A DNA stretch of 64,000 nucleotides from contig NC_073745.1 in NCBI RefSeq assembly GCF_029784135.1, positions 282,941,803 to 283,005,802 on the forward strand, in the 5' to 3' direction. The notes beneath the pieces are model-generated. The model worked only from the letters and a program-made list of their open reading frames with translations. It did no database searches and had not been told where the DNA came from. Of the stretch, positions 22,341 through 36,657 are shown one piece after another. The position numbers were made by a program, and so were the translations under genes. The stretch is from Toxorhynchites rutilus septentrionalis (Eukaryota; Arthropoda; Insecta; Diptera; Culicidae). Numbering within the stretch: position 1 is the stretch's first letter; the number at the start of each line of letters is the position of its first letter.

Positions 22341-22980
22341 CTTGCTGACACGGTGTACTTCGTCCTGCCCAAATTTACGTTTTCATTACTACCCGACGGT
22401 TTTTGAATGCTACCCTTACTTTTTAAATTTACTTAAATTTCCTCATAGTTCTGCAAAAACTAAAAATTTGCAAAAATTGGCAAAAAATTATTTTATTCCA
22501 TTACAAGGAATACATACTTGATAGGGAAAAGTTAACCTTTAATAATAATTTTTATTTTCAAAGTTCGTTATTCCACCTGAGAATCCTTTTTCGCTTTCAT
22601 CAACAGAACACAGAGATCAATTCCGTCAACGTCAATTCCAACGCTTTCAACGATATCACTGTAGAGCATTTTCCAATTTTTCCTTCAAAATTTTCCGATT
22701 TTTGCAACGTAACAATGAACTATAGACAGAGACAAATACAGCAAAATGAAGATAGCTCGAATCGGACAATCCGTTCTCTAGTTTTGCGCTTAGCAACACA
22801 TTTTGCGATTCATTTTAATTGATATAGATAGATAGAAGATGCAGGAGAGCGATTTTCCACTCGGAAACCCATTACCATTTTCGAACGAAGATCACTTCCA
22901 CGAATATCGATTGGAATATCGAAATTTTACAATTTTTCACCTCGTTACATTGGTCTATGGGCAAAGACGGGCACAACAAA
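22341..22980 (+). repeat. Interspersed repeat, CTTGCTGACACGGTGTACTT end
   Basis: Starts with the family terminus GTACTTCGTCCTGCCCAAAT. It shares TTTGCGCTTAGCAACACATT-like and GATAGATAGAAGAT-like blocks with 7127-7960. No ORF was seen. Confidence 0.5.
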
Positions 22981-22984
22981 AAAA

Positions 22985-23338
22985 ATGAGTGGGTTATATC
23001 TATGATATAACCGCAAGGTTCACGTGGAACTACCTTAGCTTAGCAATCATTCGTTTGTATTGATTAAATTCTTGATTGAATGAAACAGTTTCCAAATTCA
23101 ATTGAGTTCAATATATTTGCTCTGTGAGTGAAAAAAATGAACAAATGCCGTGTAAAGTCAATTCATTTATTGTGATTGATTGTTCTTCGTTACAAGTAAA
23201 TTTAATGACGGACCTTTTACGTTTGGTATGATGACTAGAACAAAATATATGTACGGAAGAATTATCAAACGTTTGATGAACCAGCCTAAGGCTGAAAATA
23301 TTTCCAATAAAGACAAAAAAAAATTATCAAACGATTAT
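22985..23338 (+). mobile_element. GACGTGGGACTAC-ended repeat, truncated copy
   Basis: Begins with the hairpin GGTTATATCTATGATATAACC and TTCACGTGGAACTACC. It follows 4016-4260 closely and stops at the GA microsatellite. AATTATCAAACG occurs on both sides of a 50-bp insert (23263 and 23326) holding GATGAACCAGCCTAAGGCTG and an A-run, probably the tail of a retroposed SINE. Confidence 0.6.
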
Positions 23339-24253
23339 TAGAAAGATAAAAATAGAGAGAGGAAAAAGAGAAAAGTAGAGAGAGGAGAAAGAGAAAAGTA
23401 TAGAGAGGAGAAAGAGAAAAGTAGAGAGAGAAGAAAGAGAAAAGTTGAGAGAGAAGAAAGAGAAAAGTAAAGAGAAGAAAGAGAAAAGTAAAGAGAGGAG
23501 AAGGAGAAAAGTAGAGAGAAAAGAAAGAGTGAAGTAGAGAAAGGAGAAATTGAAAACAAGAAAAGAGAAGAGAGAGAGAAGAGAGAGAGAAGAGAGAGAG
23601 AAGAGAGAGAGAAGAGAGAGAGAAGAGAGATAGAAGAGAGAGAGAGAGAGAGAGAAGAGAGAGAAGAGATATAGAAGAGAGAGAGAAGAGNNNNNNNNNN
23701 NNNNNNNNNNNNNNNNNNNNNNNNNNNNNNNNNNNNNNNNNNNNNNNNNNNNNNNNNNNNNNNNNNNNNNNNNNNNNNNNNNNNNNNNNNNNNNNNNNNN
23801 NNNNNNNNNNNNNNNNNNNNNNNNNNNNNNNNNNNNNNNNNNNNNNNNNNNNNNNNNNNNNNNNNNNNNNNNNNNNNNNNNNNNNNNNNNNNNNNNNNNN
23901 NNNNNNNNNNNNNNNNNNNNNNNNNNNNNNNNNNNNNNNNNNNNNNNNNNNNNNNNNNNNNNNNNNNNNNNNNNNNNNNNNNNNNNNNNNNNNNNNNNNN
24001 NNNNNNNNNNNNNNNNNNNNNNNNNNNNNNNNNNNNNNNNNNNNNNNNNNNNNNNNNNNNNNNNNNNNNNNNNNNNNNNNNNNNNNNNNNNNNNNNNNNN
24101 NNNNNNNNNNNNNNNNNNNNNNNNNNNNNNNNNNNNNNNNNNNNNNNNNNNNNNNNNNNNNNNNNNNNNNNNNNNNNNNNNNNNNNNNNNCGAGCAAAAG
24201 AAAGAGAGAAAAATAGAAAGAAAGAAAAATAGAAGAAAGAAAGATAGAGAAAG

Positions 24254-24297
<44 letters not shown>

Positions 24298-24430
24298 GAG
24301 AAAGAGAAAGACAGAGAGACAAAAAAAGGGAAAGAGAGAAAGAAAAAAAAGACAAAGAGAGAGAGGAAAAAAGGGATAGAGAGAGAAAAAAAAGGAAGAG
24401 AGAGAGAGAAAAGAGAGAGTAAGAGAAGAC
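23338..24430. repeat. (GA)n-rich microsatellite spanning an assembly gap
   Basis: GAGAGAAGAGAGAGAA-type purine sequence lies on both sides of the N run. Long apparent ORFs across it consist of compositional Ser/Leu/Phe residues plus undefined bases and are not genes. Confidence 0.9.
23691..24190. other. Assembly gap (500 N)
   Basis: Exactly 500 undefined bases inside the GA repeat. The round length suggests a placeholder, so the real length is unknown. Confidence 0.99.
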
Positions 24431-24893
24431 GGGCTGGTATGAAAGCTATTACTTTTATCGTTTTCGACGTTGGAATAGGTCTTTTAGTAAATGTGCCAAA
24501 TTAAAAAAATTGTCACGTTTTTATGAAATAGTTCTAACGTTAATCTATTTTTGCTTCGAAGGATTTTGGATGACTTGCATACCAATCGAATCAGAAACTC
24601 TCTAAGATTGATTGATCATTTCTCGTTGAATTATACTGCCGTCCTACGCATAGTTGTCCCATGTTACTTTTTGGCAATTTTCACTTTTCTTCATAAAACG
24701 ATGTTTTTGTGCCTAATCTCACGAAAAACGCAACATAAGTTATTATATGTTCCCAGTATTTCAAAAAACAACATCAAGCTCAATTTTCCAATTTGATATT
24801 CTAGGCATTACTGTCCCACCGCGAATTTTTAAGCCCATAACCAAGGTTTATTGCTTCAAGTGAGGGGATCTATTCACATTTCATTGAACAATA

Positions 24894-25202
24894 CAGGCAA
24901 ACCTGTTTTTGTGCGGGGATAGAGACCGCATAAAAAAAGTTTACTTAAGAAAATAACACAAATCCTAATGATTTCATTCGTTAATAACATTCGATTCCCT
25001 TTTTTCATTTCAATAAGCAGCCTATTCACTTGCGTAGATCATAAAATGAACTATTTGCTCCTTTCAATAAGCTATACCTTAAAACAAACTAAACAAAACA
25101 TGAGAATGGGAATTAGCTGACAGAGTCCCTATGTAGAACGATGGAATACATATCAAAGATGAATTCATTTTTTCAAATACCGCACAAAAACAGGTTTTAC
25201 TG
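24894..25202. mobile_element. MITE with CAGGCAAACCTGTTTTTGTG ends, 309 bp
   Basis: The inverted termini match those of 11732-11919 and TA flanks both sides (24892-24893 and 25203-25204). The right end, read inward, is CAGTAAAACCTGTTTTTGTG. The interior does not match the 188-bp copy except near the ends. No ORF. Confidence 0.8.
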
Positions 25203-26400
25203 TAGTTTTCTGCTTATGAAAACCCAGTGTATTGCTAAACTGAAATGCTTAAAGCTTCTGGTAGACAAATATGGTAGAAAACTTTGATTGTTTTTCTCTC
25301 AGTTGCTGATTTTGGAACATGGGACAACTATACGTAGAACGGCAGTATAAGTCAACCAAGTTTCATTCAATTTTCAAGAGTTTTGTAAAAAAAGTAAGAG
25401 AACCCAAATTTTTACTGGGTGTAAGCATTCGATTCCCTTCTTTCATCTTACATTTGGACATTTCACCTCCTTTTTCTTCATCTTTATTTTATTTTTCCAG
25501 AAGATTTTCATCTTTTTTTTTTGTTTCTGCTGCGCTTTTCGTTCAATCCTCTTCAATTTGGTTCTTTTTCTTTGTCTTTCTTCGCTCGATCATTCTTGCT
25601 GTACCATTCTAACCGTTTGGTAATAATTGCCATGGTAGGAACATGTTCTTGAATTCTTCGCATTTTCTTGTTTTCCATGTCAAACAAGCACATCGTCAAA
25701 AAGATCGTCAGGGTGAAGATCGGATGTTTCGTCCGCACCCTCGTTTACAGATTCAGTAGTTGTATAGGCTCTTCAAAGTTTCATTATTATAGTCTTTTCA
25801 AAACAAGCTAACAAACAAACCGATACAGTGATTCTCTCATTTTCGTTAAAATTAATAGTTTTGTTCGTTATTGAAACATATTAGACTCGTTTTTTTATTT
25901 TTTCATTAGGGTATCCATTTGAGATGTGATTTTTATAGTTTTGAGTAATGATTTTTCAAAGATGACATGTTTTAAGCCTCCGTTAAATATTCCTATATCG
26001 GTTTGGCATGTAATGGCTTCACTATTCCAGATGGAATACAAATGTCCCTCTCGTCATAAATGAAGTTCTTGAAAAAATATTACTTTACTGGTAGAGGTTA
26101 CGTGAACATCAAACTTTTGGACTAGTTCTCAATAATTTTTAATGGAAAGTGCACATTCAAGTTGAATTTTTTCGGTGACAGGCATGAAGGATAATGGTTT
26201 TTTGTATCATGTAACGTTCAATTTAATAATCAAATAGTCGTGAACTATGTTTAAAATCAATATGAAGCACCGCCTTGGCATTGGTTAGATTTCAATTCTT
26301 ATCGGGATTTCAACACCAACTATTCACGAATATTCAGCAGTGCATTCATAGACAAGTCTAAGGTAATTCTATTCACTCACGCTCACTATTATCGGTTGAC
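25203..26400. other. Intergenic stretch, no gene seen
   Basis: T-rich sequence with one 97-codon ORF (25319-25612) that is Phe/Ser-rich from composition. No domain or repeat partner was recognised. Confidence 0.45.
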
Positions 26401-28070
26401 ATCATCGTTCCATCAGATAATCCACTTCCCATCCGCAGTCTCGAGAATGCAAACAATGGAAATCAAATAGTTGTGATCAGATGTGTCCTTTGGCTGCCGC
26501 CAATAACGATGCCACGACGGCAGTAAGACGATTTCCAAGTGAGCGGATAATCGTGAGGATGATGATTGTGATGTGTCCTCTCCCCAAAACGCTTCTCGTT
26601 GAACGCCTGCCGCCATCATCGTTCTCGTCGTGATGCAAGTCAGCAAAATGAATTACGACAAAGTTCGATGGGCGAAGAGGGTGGCGGCGGCGGGCGTGTA
26701 CAGAGAAAGGATTTTCCGAATGCTAACGATTGTTCCGAAAGTGCTTAGCTGTCGATTTTCTGACTTGTTGTTCGATTCGTCCAAGCCACAATCCACAAGT
26801 TCATCCTCCGGTGCCCCGGGGAGAAAACCTCCGACGACGATTTCCTTTCGTTTGTTTCAAGCCATCGATGGCAATCGTTGAGTTGGTTTGGAGTGGTCCT
26901 GGAGCATGAAATGCAGCATCGATGACCTAGAAAAAGAGAGGGTTAATAATGGTTTATCATCTTCACGACCAGTGACACTGAGATCTTGCCGCGGGTTGGA
27001 AAGCAAATAAATCAAGTCGTCGTGATTGTACGATTGAGAGCTTTTCCTCTGCTGTTGTGAGCAAAGTAAGAATGATTTACTGTAAGGGGCCTGCTTGAAT
27101 TGCTGTAAATCATAAACTGCTTACCCTTTCTGAACATCTTATGTCATTAAGTGTGATATTTCTTTTGGGTTCTCTAGTATTCCCAACTTTGACTTCCCGA
27201 TATGACGTGGATTCCGACTTAGTGAATAAAGTGACTGATGATCAACGATGTTCACATATTGTGAAAAAAAAACGATGCACAAACTTCTTCAAATAAAGTG
27301 AAGTGGATTCGAGTGTTCTCAGAAAGTTTTTCCCCTGAAGGTGAAAAGTGTCCATCCATCATCGCTGCAAGCACACTTCATCATCCCTACTCAACTCCAG
27401 TGGACAAAGTTTTATTTCGTTCTCCAGATGCTCCTGGTGGGTTCTTCTCCATCCAATCTTCTTCCCTTGTCAAACATCAGCATGCCTGCTACCTAATATT
27501 TACCTAATCGGCCATCCATTTGGAACGCATCGAACCCCGCGTTCCAGCCGAGGAGCGGTAATTGCGAAACCGGCCAAATCATCGTCACGCTTCCATGGCG
27601 TTCCCACAGCGCACATCTGCGATAACTGATGATCCGCAGCGCGCTATTTGTTTTGGATCACAACAACACGACCTAGATCAATACGCGACCATTCGCGTAA
27701 ACAGTTACAATGCGCACAGCCAACGGGCAGCACAAAGAACTGAGCTCTGTTGGTGGGAGTTCACAATTACAATCCTAACGATCCACCACAGAATGGCGAA
27801 TCCCGCTCGCGTGCGGTTCTTCGTCCCTCCCACCCACCTCCAATGGCGCGAATGGCCGGAATAGCAACCAAAGTGGGACAGACGTGTTTAGGTTAGTTCA
27901 GGGCACAGACTCAGACTCAGCCGCCGTCAGCTGTTAGAAGCTGAAATGTACATCACGTCAGTCAAAAAAGAGAACGTCTGAATTGAGTTTTACCCAACAG
28001 CAGATTTGGATCGGGCTTTGAAGGCTTTTACTTCGATCTGCCAACGGGAGATGGATGTAAGTTGGCGGAA
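26401..28070. other. Non-repetitive GC-richer island, possible regulatory region or first exon
   Basis: Free of recognised transposons. It contains GGTGGCGGCGGCGGGCGTGT (about 26680) and several short, overlapping ORFs without domains. A possible splice donor GGAGATGGAT|GTAAGT lies near 28056. A host gene's 5' region is plausible but not shown. Confidence 0.3.
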
Positions 28071-28079
28071 CTTAGCAGA

Positions 28080-29230
28080 CTTTATATTCATCATATTTGT
28101 GGTAACTCTCTCTCTCTACTACGAACCAATTAATGATTGGCAAAACTGAGTGGATAAGATTTTTGTTTCATGATGAAAAATCTACAACAACGAACAGTTC
28201 AAAAGTAACTTATGTGACATAGTTTGATAAACGAAGCTCCTCTCTAACATCCAAAGTTTATCGGGCCTTCTTCGATGGCAAACACCACTTTTGAATTCAA
28301 AGGTACCAACAGTTTGGTTTTACCATGAACTACAACTAACAAACAAGAAATGCGGAGGGTTTCGCTTCCTAGAACTGTGGCTCAACGATATCACTCTATG
28401 TAACTATGATACTGCTAAATTCTAAACAGCTTAGAAAGAAAACACCCTCACCGCTAAAGCTGTAAACGGAAAGACGAAGAAGGGGAATAAAAATTTAGAG
28501 TTCACGATCCAATCGATGAATTTATCCCATATCCCAATTTTATTCATTCCGGATTCCAGCTCCATTCGTCCCTGGTGCCCTCTTGTGGCTCCGCTCGGTG
28601 ATGGCTGATGGTGGTCATTTTAATGATGCCCCGAATTTCAACCACCAATGTTGTGACTCATATGCGTTGTTGAGCTTCGCCGAAAACCCTTTCCGTGTTT
28701 GCTGCGGTTCGTAATGTTCACACGCGGCCAAGATGAGTCATAGATCAGCAGTGTGTTTTGCTTAGCAAATAGAAAAGTGTTTATTCTTGGATTCTGGGAC
28801 ACTTGGAATCGGTCTTAGTGTCAACATTATTTGTCCGTACACTGATCGACACACCGCATCAGTGTGATCACTTAGCTAACATTGAGGAAAAAAACTTTTT
28901 TTTTTTACAAAAACGCATTCACTTTGCCATATCTAAAATACTTTTCTTATTTTTTTATTTTCATATAAAATAGAAGTCATGGTAAAAATTAAAAAAAAAT
29001 AAGTCCAACATGTTAAAGCAATTTTTGCGAACTTTGTAGAACATCGAACTTTTGTATGTTAAAAATCATTTTTAGTCACAAATTATGAATCCTGATGTGA
29101 CTGAAGACAAAAAGCTGATTATTAATCTCCTTCTAAATGCAGCCATTCTCGAGATATTTAAAAAAAATTCTATTTTCTAATTTATTGTCTTATTCATAGT
29201 AAATAGGCCCTTTTAATGTGTTTGTTGTGT
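28080..29230. other. Intergenic stretch, no gene seen
   Basis: No supported ORF, and no repeat partner was found within the window. Confidence 0.4.
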
Positions 29231-31422
<2,192 letters not shown>

Positions 31423-31429
31423 TGTTCAC

Positions 31430-31786
31430 GAAATTTTATGAATTTGCTGATAATTTCCAACAACTTATACAAATACATCATTATAGTGACAATATATGTT
31501 TAGGATTGACGTCGAAAAACATTTGAAGACATGTGGCTTAATACAAAACGTTGCGATATTACATTTTTTTTTTCATCTCAATACAAACGTTTAACATATT
31601 ATTCGTATTGCAGAATCAAAACACAAACCGTTTTTAAAGTAGAATTGAAATCCCAACAACACAAATACACCTCGTTGATTCCACCGAACGTTATGGGTAC
31701 GAACATAATTAACTTGTTTACGTTATTCCTAGATTGTACCTGAAGTTAGGTATCTTTAAGGTACCTCTGTATATGTATATAATGTT
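31430..31786. other. Short intergenic stretch
   Basis: Two overlapping small ORFs without domains. Nothing was recognised. Confidence 0.4.
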
Positions 31787-32062
31787 CTTCTTCTTCTTCA
31801 ATGGCACTAACGTTCCTAGAGGAACTTCGCCGTCTCAACGTAGTATTACTTGCGTCATTTTTATTAGTACTTAGTTAAGATTTCTATGCCAAATAACACG
31901 CCTTGAATGCATTCTGAGTGGCAAGCTCTAGAATACGCGTGATCACAGTGCAAGTCGGAGGAAATTTCTTTGACGAAAAAATTCCCCCGACCAGAACGGG
32001 AATCGAACCCGAACACCCGGCATGTTAGTTATGACGCTAACCACTCGGCCACGGGTGCACAC
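31787..32062 (-). mobile_element. tRNA-derived SINE, third family, with 14-bp target duplication
   Basis: On the minus strand the head GTGGCCGAGTGGTTAGCGT and GGGTTCGATTCCCGTTC are A and B boxes of a tRNA-like promoter, followed by a body and a (GAA)n tail. ATGTATATAATGTT flanks both sides (31773-31786 and 32063-32076). The attached body and tail show it is a SINE, not a tRNA gene. Confidence 0.85.
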
Positions 32063-32076
32063 ATGTATATAATGTT

Positions 32077-32744
32077 ACCCAGATTCAAACATCGTTCATT
32101 AGTCGAATAATCTTTCTTATAGAGTTAATAACAGTATACCACAATGAACTGCAACAAAATTTTCTCGTGTTCTAGACCGCTTCCGAAAAATGGTAAGAAA
32201 CGTTCATCTGAAAAACGTTTCTTAACCGTGTTAGTGATTGAGAAACTCAAGTTAATGTCCGTTTAGATATATTTTAGATCTTATTTTTTGAATTTTCTAC
32301 ATGACTTCAACTTTATATGAAAAAATATAAAAAAATAAGAAACACGTATTTTAGATATTGCAAAATAAATTTTTTTTGTAAATGAAAAAAGAGTACTATT
32401 TTTTTTCTCAGTGTATATTTTTTCACGTTTCACGTTTAAACATCAATACTCTATAACTCTTTAGAACGACTCATAGTTTTTGAGATATAAATAATCAAAG
32501 ATTTCTCTTACTAAAATCGAAACGCCCTTTCCAAAAGTTATACTTGAGTCAAAAATTCCCAATTGTTATGGAAAACTCATATTTCCTCCAACCCAAACGG
32601 AATACAAACCTTCATTCGAAAAATAAATGTTTTTTAAACCTGAATTTTTGGAACGATTTCAATTTGGAGTTGCAATATACTAGCAGGTGTAAAAATCTTT
32701 TTCATCTGTATTTTTGTTCCAAAAATCTGTACCGAAATACATAC
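32077..32744. other. AT-rich intergenic stretch
   Basis: No gene or repeat partner was recognised. Confidence 0.4.
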
Positions 32745-32879
32745 CATTATTTTTTTTTTCCTCTATTATTATAGTGACTTTCAACACATTTCGGCTGGTT
32801 CGTCGCTTTTACTTCCATTTTTGGAAGAAGGTCGGGAGTGAGAATTGAACTCGTGACCTCTGCGTGAGAGGTATAGATG
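32745..32879 (-). mobile_element. tRNA-derived SINE (first family), tail part
   Basis: A minus-strand copy of the 7550 family that stops inside the head at AGGTATAGATG. The missing head piece TTACCACTACGCCAGATCGG appears at 34240-34263. The copy was split by 32880-34234. Confidence 0.8.
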
Positions 32880-34234
32880 CAGGCCGTGACCGGGAATCTG
32901 ATAAAGTGGGAATTCCGTTGTAAGTTCATGGCTAATATTGACATAGGCATGGGGTTCAATTCCCGATCGGTCCAGGGTCTTCCCGGGTTGGAAATTCTCT
33001 CGACATGCCATGGGTTAAATACGTTAAGATAACATAAATTGTTCTTCAATTAGGAATCTATGTTTGTAATATAACCAGTCCGTTTGTTTTGTTTTTTACT
33101 TCAATGTGCTTACTGGTTATTTTAATAATTGTTACATAAAGATCAACAAGAGAACTCGCACAGCTCAAACTTTTTGAGGTGATCATCATCATTATTTCAT
33201 TATTTCATAAAACGAGGAAATTATTGTCTTTTGAGTGTATGTGTGTCCGTGTATTTTTCTTGTCAAGACTATGGTGATGATGGTATTTTTTTTTTTGCTT
33301 TTATATATATCTTAGTTATTCAATTAAATTTAAAAAATAATTGTGAAGTCTGCAATAGTTTGAGCCCGCGCGCGTTGGCAAACATAGAGAAACGTGAGAT
33401 TGAACAAAAGCAAAAGAATTTTTGATCGAATAAAACAAAGTCATTCCAAGGGGTTTAATGTGGAAACCTGAGGTAAGCTAGGGATAGCTCAATCGGAATA
33501 CTTGTAAATTCATCTTCTCAACAGATAATTATATCAAGATTTTTCTGTGTTGTGGCGGATCTCATTGCAGATTCAGGTTGACACGTTTATACCCCAGGTT
33601 GAATGTAGGGCCTGAAGTATCGGCTGGAATTAGGCTTAGGTTTGCTCAGCTGTCTGGTCTCGAAAACGATTAACAGACCGTTGTCGGGTATCCAGTGAAG
33701 CGGGAATTTCTATGTAAATTCTAGGCTTATGCTGACATAGGTATTGGGTTCAATTCCTGATCGGTCAAGAATTTTTTCGGATTGGAAATTTTCTTGACAT
33801 GCCTTGGGATATGTAAAGTGATGGGCCTGAAGTGTCGGCTAGAATAAGGCTTGGGTTTGCTCAGCTGCTAGAACTCGGAAACGATCGCAATTGCAGGCCG
33901 TGGCCGGGGATCTGATAAAGCGGGATTTCCCTTGAAAATTCATGGCTAATACTGACATAGGCATTGGGTTCAATTCCCGATCGGTCTAGGGTCTTCCCGG
34001 GTTGGAAATTCTCTCGACATGCCATGGAATGAATACTTTAGACAAAGGCTTAAATTGTTCTATCGATTAGTAATCTATGTCTGCGGGATAACCAGTCCGT
34101 TTTCTTTTCAATTTAATGTGCTCACTGGTTAGTATGATGTAATAAACTCAGTAACTCAATTATTATCAATAAGATAACTCGTCCCGCTCAAGCCTTTGTA
34201 GGGGAAAGAGGTGGGACCATCATCATCATTTTCA
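32880..34234 (+). mobile_element. Cluster of tRNA-related SINE units inserted in a SINE
   Basis: GCCGTGACCGGGAATCTGAT starts one unit (32880) and GCCGTGGCCGGGGATCTGAT another (33895). A partial middle unit lies at about 33700-33815. All carry a B-box-like GGTTCAATTCCCGATCGGTC or close variants. Units 1 and 3 end near CATCATCATT tails. AGATG borders both sides (32875-32879 and 34235-34239), fitting a 5-bp target duplication. Confidence 0.7.
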
Positions 34235-34239
34235 AGATG

Positions 34240-34263
34240 TTACCACTACGCCAGATCGGCTCC
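34240..34263 (-). mobile_element. Displaced head of the split SINE
   Basis: TTACCACTACGCCAGATCGG continues the SINE interrupted at 32879. Confidence 0.75.
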
Positions 34264-34473
34264 CGTCTATATACCATTAAAAATATTTGTCGTATACACT
34301 GGATTCTTTTTTTACGATTTTTTTCCGTGATTTTTAAAGCGATTTAAGCGATTTTTTTGACGAGTGCACCACACACGACTGCAGTGTTATCACTTTTTTT
34401 CGCTTCAAATTTGTCTGCAAACAGTTGTCGTTAATTCTTTGCTCGAACTCATGGCTATACTAGGTAACTAGTA

Positions 34474-36657
34474 AATGGCGAAAATTCCAGGTTATATTTA
34501 TTCCTAATGCTGGTAAATGTGACAGGACGACTCTCAAAGCGTATAGACCAATTAGTCTAGCATCTGTCATCTTGAAAATGGTTCAAAAGATCATTGATCT
34601 CCATACCAAATCATTATATTTGAACAGGAGACCATTGAACAATTTTCAATTTGCCTACCAAGCAAAAAAAATCAACTGAAACAGCGCTTCACGCATCAAT
34701 TTCAAAAATAGAGAAGTCTTTTGATGCTAAAGAAATCTCACTTACAGCTTTTCTTGATATTGAGGGAGCATTTGACAATGCATCCTACAACTCTATAAAT
34801 AAAGCTATGAAAAAATGTAGTTTTGAAATGTGCATCTCCAACTGGACACATGTCATGCTAACCAACCGACTAATAACAGTTAAATTAGGAGTATCTACTC
34901 CAACAACGAAACCAACTAGAGGTTGCCCTCAAGGAGTAGTTCGGTCTCCTCTGTTGTGGTCCCCAGATGTCGACGATCTTCATAATAACCTAACTAATTT
35001 AGGATACGAAGTCATTGGTTTTACTGATGACATAATCATCTTAGTGGGGGGTAAATGTGAGTATACCATTTCCAATAGAATGCAAACAGCCCTTAACTAC
35101 ACACTCAAAAGGTTAAACTTGGAAGGACCTAGTGTTAATCTTTCAAAAACAATCATAATTCCATTTACCAGAAAAGGAAAGTATAAGATTCCATTTCTTA
35201 GATTAGATTAGTGGAGCTTTCAAAACGAACCAAATATTTAGGTATCATGCTTGATCAAAAGCTAAATTGGAACGACCAACTAGAGTATGTAATATCTACA
35301 GCCCAACCTGCGCTCTGGACTTGCAGTAGTATATTCGGAAAAAAGTGGGGACTAAAACCGAGAATGATTCACTGGGTTTACTCGGCAATTGGGAGACCCA
35401 GACTAACATATGATTCGCTAGTGTGGTGGCCTAAAACTACACAAATATCAGCTCAGAAAAAGCTCGATAAACTGCAACGACTGGCATGCTTATCAATAAC
35501 TGGAGCAATGCCCAGCGCACCCTCCAAAGCCCTAGATGCTCTTTCATACCTTCTACCCTTGCACCAATATATGCAACTTGAAGCGGAAAAAGGTGCTCTT
35601 AGGCTGAAACGTAAAAAATATTTTCTAAAAAGAGATCTCACAGGACATTTACAAATCCTGAAAGATTTTCAACTGAACACTATGGTAAGCATGAATGAAG
35701 ACTGGATGAAAACAAAAACTAACTTCAGTGATTAAATTCAATCGCAACGAATGGGAAGAAGGTGGTCCCAAAACTCGTCCAGGATTAATCGTGTTTTATA
35801 CCGATAGGTCTAAAATTGGTAAATCTACGGGAGCTGGGATTACTGGACCAGGAATCGACATATCAATACCTCTATCAACACCAAGACAATCCAAACTATT
35901 CATTACACCTTGTAACAGAATAACACGCAGCCTACCCAGCTTGAATAAGGCAGATTTGAGTACCCGTCTATTGGCTGGACACTATCCGAGCAGGTATCAC
36001 CTTAAAAAAAATGACAGATGATAAAGGGTGTGTCACATCAAATTGCATCACGGAAAAAACGCTGTAGAAATTTAATTTTTAGGAATTATATCTTCAGCTT
36101 TCGATTATACTCAGATAAGAGTGTGTAGATCACGTTGGCCATGCTTCACTGTCAATTTTTCGTAAATTTGGAAAAATGTCGTCGAACGAAAAAGAGCGTC
36201 GTGAATTAATCCTGCGCACTCATTTCGAGAATCCGAAGTTGTCACATCGGGACATCGGTAAGATGCTGGGAATCGTCCAATCCACGGTCAGCAGAGTACT
36301 AAAACGATACTTCGAGAACCTAACCATCGACCGGAAGGTGAAGAACGGCAAAAATGGAAGAATGAATAAAAAGAAAATGCCAAAAGTTGTTTAATAGTTT
36401 CTATTTTACTGTCTAAAATTTTCAAAAGGATCGGTCTACTGGGCGAATTTCTACAGCGTTTTTTCCGTGATGCAATTTGATGTGACACACCCTTTAACTG
36501 TCGTTCCTGCAATTTCGAAGCTGAGACTTCGGAACATTTAGTGTGTCAATGCAGCACATCAATTCAGCCTGCGAAGACTGCGAATGCTTGAAAGTGTATT
36601 CTTATGCCTGACGAGATTTGGTCTGCTGAACCTAAAAAGGTAAGGAACTTCATGTAA
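34474..36657 (+). pseudogene. Non-LTR retrotransposon ORF2 (reverse transcriptase and RNase H), 5'-truncated and broken
   Basis: Reading along, with frameshifts near 34668, 35210 and 35735, the relic encodes YRPISLASVILKMVQKII (RT block 1) and AFLDIEGAFDNASY (block A with its Asp). Then come GCPQGVVRSPLLW (block B) and GFTDDIIILVGG (block C, the DD pair, with FTDD in place of the usual FADD). KYLGIMLDQKLNW of the thumb follows. An RNase H-like segment begins IVFYTDRSKIGKSTGAGI. The tail CRSCNFEAETSEHLVCQC is a Cys/His motif, followed after a frameshift by LMPDEIWSAEP and a stop at 36655. RNase H after the RT fits LOA/I/Jockey-type elements. The endonuclease part is missing. A small DNA element sits at 36024-36494. 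Confidence 0.85.
36024..36494 (+). mobile_element. 471-bp internally deleted ITmD37E-type element
   Basis: Ends AAGGGTGTGTCACATC and its inverse are identical to those of 58921-60219, with TA on both sides (36022-36023 and 36495-36496). It keeps the first about 60 codons of the transposase (MSSNEKERRELILRTHF, GIVQSTVSRVLKR) and then jumps to the 3' region near AAAAAGAAAATGCCAAAAGT. It lies inside the LINE pseudogene, so it is younger. Mobilisation would need transposase from a full-length relative. Confidence 0.9.

Noticed and set aside
23286..24355. ORFs above 300 codons on the minus strand
   Set aside because: They cross 500 undefined bases and a GA microsatellite, so the open frame is an artefact.
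31980..32062. tRNA gene on the minus strand
   Set aside because: The tRNA-like sequence is the head of a SINE with body, GAA tail and target duplication; the copy at 54734 is the same.
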